A stretch of 5,591 nucleotides of DNA from Prolixibacteraceae bacterium (GTDB lineage Bacteria; Bacteroidota; Bacteroidia; Bacteroidales; Prolixibacteraceae), in the NCBI GenBank assembly GCA_027451165.1, contig DAIDJX010000222.1, forward strand, positions 1 to 5,591, given 5' to 3'. Shown in pieces: positions 1-5,115 of this stretch. The position numbers and the translations under genes were made by a program. Within the stretch, counting starts at the first letter, position 1, and every line of letters begins with the position of its first letter. The notes beneath the pieces were generated by a model, which saw nothing but the letters and a program-made list of their open reading frames with translations, made no database searches and had not been told where the DNA came from.

Positions 1-753
1 AGACTGATATACCGTAAAGCGGGAATTATTGATGCTTTTACAACAGATAGGGTGACCATAGCTGAAAATGTGAAAAAACTGGCCCTTATGCCCCTGCATT
101 TTCATCCTGGTGAAAAATATTCATACAGTGAGGGTCTGGATGTGTTGGGCTATTTTATTGAAGTGGTTTCCGGGATGCCGTTGGATCAGTTCTTCAAAAC
201 CCGGATTTTCGATCCGCTGGGAATGAATGACACCCGTTTTTACCTCCCGGAAGAAAAAGCCGGACGCCTGGTAGCCGTTCAGTATAAAAATAAAAGCGGC
301 AATTGGGACAGGTTTACTGCGGTTGGTTTTGATCAGGACTATCCCATCAAGGGAGCAAAGTCCTATTTTGCCGGAGGCGCTGGCCTTTCCAGCACGGTGA
401 AAGATTATGCCACTTTCCTCCAGATGTACCTGAATGGCGGGGAACTTAACGGTTTCCGTCTGCTGAGCCGTACGACCGTCGATATCATCATGGGGAACCA
501 GACCGGGACATTGTATGGAATGCCCAATGAATATTACGGACTGGCATTTGGTGTTCTGACAAAAGCCGGTCAGGATAAGGGAGGTTTGCTCAGTGAGGGT
601 ACCTTCCAGTGGGGCGGCTATTTCAACACCCAATATTTTGCGGATCCGCAGGAAAAGATCATTGGATTGATTTTCAAGCAGACCCAGGGACCGGTTATGG
701 ATGAAACCGGATGGAAATTCAGGCAGCTGGTGGGACAAACTATTGATGATTAG
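1..753 (+). CDS. Serine hydrolase of the beta-lactamase (class C/PBP4-like) fold, 3' part
   Basis: The frame is open from base 1 and encodes 250 residues before the TAG at 751-753, so the gene starts outside the window; the GTG at 52 is internal. The visible part matches the C-terminal two thirds of the Beta-lactamase (PF00144) family. It has HPGEKYSYSEG at about residues 35-45, then the family signature IFDPLGMNDTRFYLP (69-83), GGAGLSSTVKDYATFLQMYLNGGE (in 125-148) and WGG (204-206). The SxxK nucleophile motif would lie upstream and cannot be seen. The second motif reads Tyr-Ser-Glu (42-44) where true class C enzymes have Tyr-x-Asn, and WGG stands where they have KTG. That pattern fits the peptidase/esterase-like serine hydrolases common in Bacteroidota better than an antibiotic-resistance enzyme. 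These proteins are usually exported. The substrate is unknown. The nucleoside hydrolase follows after 50 bp on the same strand. Confidence 0.9.
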   Translation, partial: RLIYRKAGIIDAFTTDRVTIAENVKKLALMPLHFHPGEKYSYSEGLDVLGYFIEVVSGMPLDQFFKTRIFDPLGMNDTRFYLPEEKAGRLVAVQYKNKSGNWDRFTAVGFDQDYPIKGAKSYFAGGAGLSSTVKDYATFLQMYLNGGELNGFRLLSRTTVDIIMGNQTGTLYGMPNEYYGLAFGVLTKAGQDKGGLLSEGTFQWGGYFNTQYFADPQEKIIGLIFKQTQGPVMDETGWKFRQLVGQTIDD

Positions 754-801
754 CAATTTGAAGATTTGACAATTTGAAGATTTGACAATTTGAAAATTTG
801 A
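754..801 (+). repeat. Tandem repeat: three 16-bp units, or six 8-bp units, in a leader
   Basis: Directly after the serine hydrolase stop codon, a 16-bp unit CAATTTGAAGATTTGA occurs at 754-769 and 770-785. A third copy with one G-to-A change lies at 786-801. Each unit is itself two 8-mers ending in ATTTGA, giving six copies of an 8-bp period. The array fills the gap and ends 2 bp before the ATG of the nucleoside hydrolase. Each 8-mer carries TTTG, the core of the Bacteroidota -33 promoter element, but I see no good TAnnTTTG partner, so a promoter role is only a possibility. I do not know a named repeat family for it. Confidence 0.93.
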
Positions 802-803
802 TA

Positions 804-1793
804 ATGAGAAAATCTTTGTTCTTTTTAATACTGGTTGTATTATTTGTGCAAAATGCGTTCAGTCAGGTGAAAGTCATTTTTGATACTGATTTGGGCGGTG
901 ATGCGGACGATTTGGGCGCGCTGGCTATGCTGAATCATTTTGTGGACAGAAAGGAATGTGATTTGCTGGCTGTCATGTGCTGGTCTACTGAGAAATATGC
1001 CGTTGAAGCCATCAGTGCGGTCAATACTTTTTATGGTCATCCGGATATTCCTGTCGCGGTCAGAAAAGATCCGCCCTATGAAGATTCCACCTGTTACAGC
1101 AAAGCTATTGCCCTGAAGTTTCCGCATTCCGTGAATTATGACAATGCGCCGGAGGCTACCTTCCTTTACCGCAAAATTCTGGCTAATAGCGGGAATAAAT
1201 CCATCAAAATTGTGGCTGTAGGGCCGCTGAAGAACATTGAAAACCTGCTGAAATCGGGTCCGGATGACAATTCTTCCTTAACGGGAAAGGAACTGGTCAG
1301 GAAGAAAGTAAAGGAGTTTGTTATCATGGGCGGACAATTTCCGGAGGGAAAAGATGAATGGAATTTCAATGGAAACATGCCCGGCGTAACCCGGTACGTG
1401 ATTGAAAACATCCCCGTCCCCGTTATTTTCTCGGGTTTTGAATTGGGGAATGCCATTAAGACAGGGGCTGTGTTTAACGATCTGGATCAGCATACACCTT
1501 TGTATACCGGTTTCCTGTATTTCAGCGGTCACGCCGGATGGATGAGGCACAGTTATATTCCCGGAAGGATCAGCAATAACTCGACGTTTGATCAGACAGC
1601 AGTACTTTATGCCATCCGTAAGGGAACCCGCCTTTATTGGGAAAAAGTAAATGGTGGAAAATGTGTTGCCGACGACCACGGTGGTAATACCTGGGTAAAG
1701 CAGAAGAAATCAAAGCACAGCTACCTGAAACTTACATTTGCCCCTGAGCTGATGGCGAATGAATTGGAGAATTTTATGCTGGGACAATTTTGA
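804..1793 (+). CDS. Secreted nucleoside hydrolase (inosine-uridine preferring family)
   Basis: This 329-residue protein belongs to the IUNH family (PF01156), which hydrolyses the N-glycosidic bond of nucleosides to give a free base and ribose. The N-terminus has a short basic stretch, a hydrophobic core (about 5-15) and a likely cleavage region AFSQ near 18-21, so it should act in the periplasm or outside. The calcium/ribose-binding aspartate motif is DTDLGGDADD (27-36), the longer form of the classic DTDPGxDD. Further family signatures are IVAVGPLKNIENLL (136-149), MGG (175-177), EWN (185-187) and FDQTAVLYAIRKG (262-274). The catalytic-loop His of the classic HD motif is Phe here (FD), and the Asp after the EWN motif is Asn191; I believe such changes occur in the secreted Bacteroidota branch, so substrate preference is uncertain. 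I chose ATG 804, which gives a normal signal peptide; an in-frame TTG at 798 lies inside the repeat. guaC follows after 66 bp. Confidence 0.92.
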   Translation: MRKSLFFLILVVLFVQNAFSQVKVIFDTDLGGDADDLGALAMLNHFVDRKECDLLAVMCWSTEKYAVEAISAVNTFYGHPDIPVAVRKDPPYEDSTCYSKAIALKFPHSVNYDNAPEATFLYRKILANSGNKSIKIVAVGPLKNIENLLKSGPDDNSSLTGKELVRKKVKEFVIMGGQFPEGKDEWNFNGNMPGVTRYVIENIPVPVIFSGFELGNAIKTGAVFNDLDQHTPLYTGFLYFSGHAGWMRHSYIPGRISNNSTFDQTAVLYAIRKGTRLYWEKVNGGKCVADDHGGNTWVKQKKSKHSYLKLTFAPELMANELENFMLGQF

Positions 1794-1794
1794 C

Positions 1795-1829
1795 CAGGAT
1801 TCACGCGATCTGGAGGATTCCAGGATTTA
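1795..1829 (+). repeat. Degenerate 8-9 bp tandem repeat between the nucleoside hydrolase and guaC
   Basis: Four consecutive units can be read: CAGGATTCA (1795), CGCGATCTG (1804), GAGGATTC (1813) and CAGGATTTA (1821). Three of them keep the core AGGATT, and the second has drifted. CCAGGATT is exact at 1794-1801 and 1820-1827. The units begin just after the nucleoside hydrolase stop codon and end about 30 bp before the guaC start. The pattern is weaker than the array at 754-801. Confidence 0.6.
1810..1823 (+). terminator. Small hairpin after the nucleoside hydrolase, possible weak terminator
   Basis: CTGGA (1810-1814) and TCCAG (1819-1823) form a perfect 5-bp stem with a GGAT loop, 17 bp after the stop codon, followed by the A/T-rich GATTTATTAATT. 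The stem is short and there is no clean U-tract. It could also be a by-product of the AGGATT repeat it lies in. At best it would attenuate read-through into guaC. Confidence 0.2.
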
Positions 1830-1859
1830 TTAATTCATTCAATTTAAAATACTTTTCCG

Positions 1860-2897
1860 ATGCGAATTGAAAATGATATTAAACTGGGTTTTAAAGATGT
1901 GATGTTCAGGCCCAAAAGATCGACACTGAAAAGCAGATCCCAGGTCAAACTGGATCGCAGGTTCCGGTTTATGCATACCGGGAAGGAATGGGAGGGTATT
2001 CCAGTGATGGCTGCCAACATGGACACGGTCGGCACCTTTGAAATGGCACTGGCGCTCAGTCGATTAAAAGTATTTACAGCCATCCACAAACACTATTCGC
2101 TTCCGGAATGGAGTACATTCCTTTCTGCTGCTCCTTTGGGAATTGAACAGTTCATTGCTGTAAGTACAGGAACCAGTCAGAGTGATTACGAGAAATCAAG
2201 CAGAATATTCGACCAGTTCCCTCAGCTTCAGTTCATCTGTATTGATGTGGCCAATGGTTACTCGGAACATTTTGTATCTTTTGTGAAGAAAATGAGGAAA
2301 CATTTCCCCGACAAAGTGATTATTGCCGGGAATGTCGTGACGGGAGAGATGGTGGAAGAATTGCTGCTTTCAGGAGCAGATATCATCAAGGTAGGCATAG
2401 GCCCGGGATCTGTGTGTACGACCCGCGTCAAAACGGGAGTAGGTTACCCGCAATTGTCGGCAATTATCGAATGTGCGGATGCGGCACACGGCATTGGCGG
2501 GCAGATCATCAGCGACGGCGGGTGTGCCATTCCCGGTGATGTTGCCAAAGCCTTTGGCGCAGGTGCCGATTTTGTCATGCTGGGCGGTATGCTGGCAGGC
2601 CATGATGAAAGTGGCGGGGAATTAATCTCAGAAGAAGGTGAGCAGTACCGGTTGTTCTACGGAATGAGTTCTGAAACGGCTATGAATAAACACGTTGGTG
2701 GAGTAGCCGATTACAGGGCCAGCGAGGGTAAAACAGTCAGGGTGCCTTACAGGGGCAGCGTGGAGAACACCATTCAGGATATCCTTGGCGGATTGCGCAG
2801 CACCTGCACCTATGTGGGGGCTTCCCAACTGAAAGAGCTCTCCAAACGGACTACCTTTATCCGGGTGGCCGAGCAGGAAAACCAGGTTTATGATTGA
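1860..2897 (+). CDS. guaC: GMP reductase
   Basis: This 345-residue enzyme reduces GMP with NADPH to IMP and ammonia, moving guanine nucleotides back to the branch point of purine synthesis in the cytoplasm. The sequence follows Escherichia coli GuaC (347 residues) closely along its whole length as I recall it. Matches include the start MRIENDIKLGFKDV, RPKRSTLKSRS (17-27), AANMDTVGTF (51-60), CIDVANGYSEHF (127-138), AGNVVTGEM (156-164) and the catalytic loop GPGSVCTTR (181-189). Cys186, Thr188 and Glu289 sit at the numbers known for the catalytic residues of this family. The phosphate-binding SDGGC (218-222), GGMLAGH (242-248) and YGMSSE (267-272) are also present. There is no CBS domain, which separates it from IMP dehydrogenase. 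Start ATG 1860 is fixed by the conserved N-terminus. There is no clear Shine-Dalgarno sequence. It lies in a same-strand run with the nucleoside hydrolase and GH16 gene. Confidence 0.98.
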   Translation: MRIENDIKLGFKDVMFRPKRSTLKSRSQVKLDRRFRFMHTGKEWEGIPVMAANMDTVGTFEMALALSRLKVFTAIHKHYSLPEWSTFLSAAPLGIEQFIAVSTGTSQSDYEKSSRIFDQFPQLQFICIDVANGYSEHFVSFVKKMRKHFPDKVIIAGNVVTGEMVEELLLSGADIIKVGIGPGSVCTTRVKTGVGYPQLSAIIECADAAHGIGGQIISDGGCAIPGDVAKAFGAGADFVMLGGMLAGHDESGGELISEEGEQYRLFYGMSSETAMNKHVGGVADYRASEGKTVRVPYRGSVENTIQDILGGLRSTCTYVGASQLKELSKRTTFIRVAEQENQVYD

Positions 2898-2907
2898 TAG
2901 TTGAACC

Positions 2908-2934
2908 ACAAAAGGGACAGAAGGTCACAAAAGA
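2908..2934 (+). repeat. Three ACARAAGR units in the guaC-GH16 gap
   Basis: ACAAAAGG (2908-2915), ACAGAAGG (2917-2924) and ACAAAAGA (2927-2934) repeat at 9- and 10-bp steps within the 54-bp gap between guaC and the GH16 gene. The array ends 17 bp before the GH16 start codon. It is purine-rich on the plus strand but too far from the ATG, and too repetitive, to be an ordinary ribosome binding site. Confidence 0.6.
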
Positions 2935-2951
2935 GTATAAATTAAGCATAC

Positions 2952-3842
2952 ATGATGAGGAAATATGATAGGGGCATTGTGTACCTCAATATCATTTTAT
3001 GGTGGATAGCAGGGATGGGATGTCAGGAGAAAGCTGATCCTTTCAGGCCCGACCAGCGTTTGCCGGAACCTGAAAAAGGCTGGAAACTGGTTTGGAATGA
3101 TGAGTTTACTACCGATGGGAAACCCGATTCACTGAAATGGAATTATGAACATGGTTTTGTGAGAAACAAGGAGTTGCAGTATTATCAGCAGGAAAACGCT
3201 GTCTGCAAAGGCGGAGTTCTCATCATTAATGGGAAACGTGAAAAAGTACCGAATGAACAGTATGATCCCATTTCCACCGACTGGCGGAAATCGAGGGATT
3301 CGGCGACTTACACCTCTGCCTGCCTGATCACCAGGGGAAGGGCGCATTGGCGCTACGGCCGGTTCGACATCAGGGCCAGGATAGATACCTGCCTGGGCTT
3401 ATGGCCTGCCATCTGGACGCTTGGAATTCAAAAAGAATGGCCTTCCAACGGAGAGATTGACATCATGGAGTATTACCGCTACAAGGGAAAGCCAGCCATT
3501 CTGGCAAACACGGCCTGGGGGTCCGGGGAAAGATGGAAAGCCATATGGAATACCCAGACTTATCCTTTGGAAGAAATCACCGGGAAAGATAAAACCTGGG
3601 CGGATAAGTTTCACCTCTGGAGGATGGATTGGGACGAGAATTTCATCCGTATCTATCTGGACGGGAAACTCCTGAATGAAACCGATCTGTCAAAAACCAT
3701 CAACCCTGATGGATTCCATCCTTTCCGGCAATCCCACTATTTGTTGTTGAATCTTGCTATCGGAGAAAATGGCGGAAATCCTTCCGGAACTCCTTTCCCG
3801 GTTAAGTATGAGATTGATTATGTCCGGATATTTCAAAGATAA
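2952..3842 (+). CDS. Glycoside hydrolase family 16 lipoprotein, probable beta-glucanase
   Basis: This 296-residue protein is a single GH16 domain (about residues 44-296) behind a lipoprotein-type signal. GH16 enzymes cut beta-1,3 or beta-1,3/1,4 glucans and some galactans with retention of configuration. The active-site signature EIDIME is at 168-173, giving Glu168 as nucleophile, Asp170 as helper and Glu173 as acid/base. Family context includes WNDEF (48-52), WRYGRFDIRARI (133-144), GLWPAIWTLG (149-158), WRMDWDEN (223-230), IYLDG (234-238) and the closing DYVRIF (289-294). The form EIDIME, with the extra residue of the beta-bulge type, suggests the laminarinase-like group, but substrate is not certain. 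The signal has MRKYDRG, a hydrophobic stretch (9-23) and Cys24 in GMGCQEK, a weak lipobox lacking Leu at -3. ATG 2955 is an equally possible start. No SusC/SusD partner is in view. It converges on the glycerate kinase. Confidence 0.93.
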   Translation: MMRKYDRGIVYLNIILWWIAGMGCQEKADPFRPDQRLPEPEKGWKLVWNDEFTTDGKPDSLKWNYEHGFVRNKELQYYQQENAVCKGGVLIINGKREKVPNEQYDPISTDWRKSRDSATYTSACLITRGRAHWRYGRFDIRARIDTCLGLWPAIWTLGIQKEWPSNGEIDIMEYYRYKGKPAILANTAWGSGERWKAIWNTQTYPLEEITGKDKTWADKFHLWRMDWDENFIRIYLDGKLLNETDLSKTINPDGFHPFRQSHYLLLNLAIGENGGNPSGTPFPVKYEIDYVRIFQR

Positions 3843-3848
3843 ATAGAT

Positions 3849-4982
3849 TTACATAATGATATTCAGAATTTTGCCAATCCGTAGACCTGTATCTCTTACC
3901 AGTTCCGGTGCATTTTTAAGCGCCTCTTCAAGAGACATGGGTTTATTGATGATGGAAAGCAAGAGGCTGAATCCATGGTTATAAAGCTTTTCCGAGTCCT
4001 TTCCCAAGGTTCCGGCCACGCCAATGACCGGTTTACCATGTTTTACTGCCAGTTGGGCAACACCAAAGGGTGCCTTGCCCTGTAATGTCTGACTGTCCAT
4101 TTTTCCTTCCCCGGTGATGATGATATCAGCGGCTGCAATTTTTTCTTCGAGGCCGGTGATGTCGGCGAAAAGCCGGAACCCGCTGGTCAGGTTAGCATTG
4201 CAGAAAGCCATCAATCCGGCACCAAGACCGCCGGCGGCACCTGCTCCGGGGAAATTTTCCACCTCTTTCCCGAGCTTATCCCTGACCACGCTGGCGTAGT
4301 GTGCAAGACACCAGTCAAGAGTAGCAACCAAATCCGAAGTAGCCCCCTTTTGCGGGCCATAGACGGCTGATGCACCTGAATTACCGGTTAGTGGATTTGT
4401 AACATCGCAAGCTACCAGGATTTCCGGTATTACAGGAAAAATACCGGAGATATCAATGGAATGCAGACGGGAGAGGGAACCCCCGCCGGGCGGAAGTTCA
4501 TTATCAGAATCATCCAGCAGCCGGACCCCCAGAGCCTGAGCCATCCCTGCCCCTCCATCGTTGGTGGCGCTACCGCCGATGCCCATGATGATCCTTTTGC
4601 ATCCGGCCCGGATAGCAGACAACATCATTTCTCCCGTGCCGAACGTGGTGGTAATTAAAGGGTTGCGTTCCTCAGTCCGGATCAGCTCCAGTCCGCTGGC
4701 CCTGGCCATTTCAATAAAAGCAGTATTACCATCAGCTGAAAATCCGATTTCAGCAGTTAAGGACCGCATCAGGGCATCATGTGCCTTAACCGGTTTGACA
4801 TAGCCCTCCGTTCCGTTTACCATTGCATCGAGGAATCCTTCCCCGCCGTCTGTAACTGGTAAAGTTATTGCTGAAACCCCGGGCAGTGCGGCTTCAATTC
4901 CTGCTTTCAGACATTCCGCCACGCGGGAGGCTGACATAGATTCTTTGAAAGAATCGGGTGCAATGAGAATTTTTAATGACAT
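3849..4982 (-). CDS. glxK: Glycerate 2-kinase (GlxK/GarK family)
   Basis: This 377-residue enzyme of the glycerate kinase type 1 family (PF02595) phosphorylates D-glycerate with ATP to 2-phosphoglycerate, feeding glyoxylate, glucarate or serine-derived carbon into lower glycolysis in the cytoplasm. Signatures run in order: IAPDSFKESMSA (7-18), TDGGEGF (44-50), GIGGSATNDGGAGMAQALG (134-152), CDVTNPLTGNSGASAVYGPQ (192-211), PGAGAAGGLGAGL (245-257) and TGEGKMDSQTLQGKAP (290-305). The length is normal and the gene is intact. Start ATG at 4982-4980 places the conserved KILIAPDSFK at the N-terminus. E. coli has two paralogues, glxK and garK, which I cannot tell apart here, so the symbol marks the family. 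No other glyoxylate, glucarate or serine gene is visible, so its pathway partner is unknown. It is transcribed toward the GH16 gene and away from the permease. Confidence 0.96.
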   Translation of the reverse strand: MSLKILIAPDSFKESMSASRVAECLKAGIEAALPGVSAITLPVTDGGEGFLDAMVNGTEGYVKPVKAHDALMRSLTAEIGFSADGNTAFIEMARASGLELIRTEERNPLITTTFGTGEMMLSAIRAGCKRIIMGIGGSATNDGGAGMAQALGVRLLDDSDNELPPGGGSLSRLHSIDISGIFPVIPEILVACDVTNPLTGNSGASAVYGPQKGATSDLVATLDWCLAHYASVVRDKLGKEVENFPGAGAAGGLGAGLMAFCNANLTSGFRLFADITGLEEKIAAADIIITGEGKMDSQTLQGKAPFGVAQLAVKHGKPVIGVAGTLGKDSEKLYNHGFSLLLSIINKPMSLEEALKNAPELVRDTGLRIGKILNIIM

Positions 4983-4989
4983 ATATTCC

Positions 4990-5002
4990 GGATTCGTAAT
5001 CC
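4990..5002. repeat. Short inverted repeat just upstream of the glycerate kinase start
   Basis: GGATT (4990-4994), a CGT spacer and AATCC (4998-5002) form a perfect 5-bp inverted repeat, 7 bp upstream of the glycerate kinase ATG. It could be a small leader hairpin limiting translation or a half-site pair for a regulator. It is short enough to arise by chance. Confidence 0.35.
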
Positions 5003-5076
5003 TGCTTCTGAAAATTCAATCCAAACTTCTGTAAAAGTAAAAACAATTATCTTTATGCTGAAATCAACCATCATAA

Positions 5077-5111
5077 TACCTGATACCTGATACTTTAACC
5101 TTTAACCTTTT
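5077..5111 (+). repeat. 7-bp tandem repeat in the permease leader
   Basis: Five consecutive 7-bp units can be read: TACCTGA at 5077 and again at 5084, then TACTTTA (5091), ACCTTTA (5098) and ACCTTTT (5105). Read in another register, the second half is two exact copies of TTTAACC (5094-5100 and 5101-5107). The sequence drifts from one unit type to another while keeping the 7-bp phase. The array ends 4 bp before the permease ATG, taking the place of a ribosome binding site. Confidence 0.85.
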
Positions 5112-5115
5112 ATTT

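Larger units (their letters stand above)
4983..5115. promoter_or_regulatory. Divergent intergenic region, probable site of two promoters
   Basis: This 133-bp spacer separates the divergent glycerate kinase and permease genes, so both promoters probably lie here or just inside the genes. Near matches to the Bacteroidota -7 element TAnnTTTG are TATCTTTA at 5048-5055 on the plus strand and TACTTTTA on the minus strand at 5033-5040; each misses the final G, and I see no convincing -33 partner. A direct repeat CTTCTGNAAA lies at 5005-5014 and 5026-5035, 21 bp apart (two helical turns), which could be an operator. The right part is a 7-bp tandem repeat, listed separately. Exact promoter positions cannot be given. 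Confidence 0.4.

Noticed and set aside
52..54. GTG as the start of the serine hydrolase
   Set aside because: The same frame is open back to base 1 and the residues before the GTG (such as IYRKAGI) fit the family, so the gene is cut by the window edge.
121..756. Long minus-strand reading frame opposite the serine hydrolase
   Set aside because: The plus strand has a clear family match over the same bases, and the antisense translation shows no recognisable motifs.
798..800. TTG as the start of the nucleoside hydrolase
   Set aside because: It lies inside the tandem repeat and adds only two residues; ATG 804 gives a normal signal peptide.
754..801. CRISPR array
   Set aside because: The units are head-to-tail 16-mers with no spacers and no cas genes nearby; it is a simple tandem repeat.
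1166..1679. Minus-strand reading frames opposite the nucleoside hydrolase
   Set aside because: They are overlapping shadows of a well-supported gene, without motifs or sensible starts.
1850..1857. TACTTTTC as a -7 promoter element for guaC
   Set aside because: It is only 2 bp before the ATG, which would place the transcript start inside the gene, and it mismatches the final G.
1860..2897. IMP dehydrogenase
   Set aside because: No CBS domains, length 345, and the Thr188/Glu289 pair and N-terminus are those of GMP reductase.
2906..2935. Purine-rich tract as a ribosome binding site for the GH16 gene
   Set aside because: It ends 16 bp from the ATG and is better explained as a three-unit repeat; starts in this window generally lack Shine-Dalgarno sequences.
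3421..3675. Small plus-strand reading frame inside the GH16 gene
   Set aside because: It is out of frame within the conserved catalytic domain and has no family features.
4114..4803. Plus-strand reading frames opposite the glycerate kinase
   Set aside because: They are antisense shadows over conserved kinase motifs.
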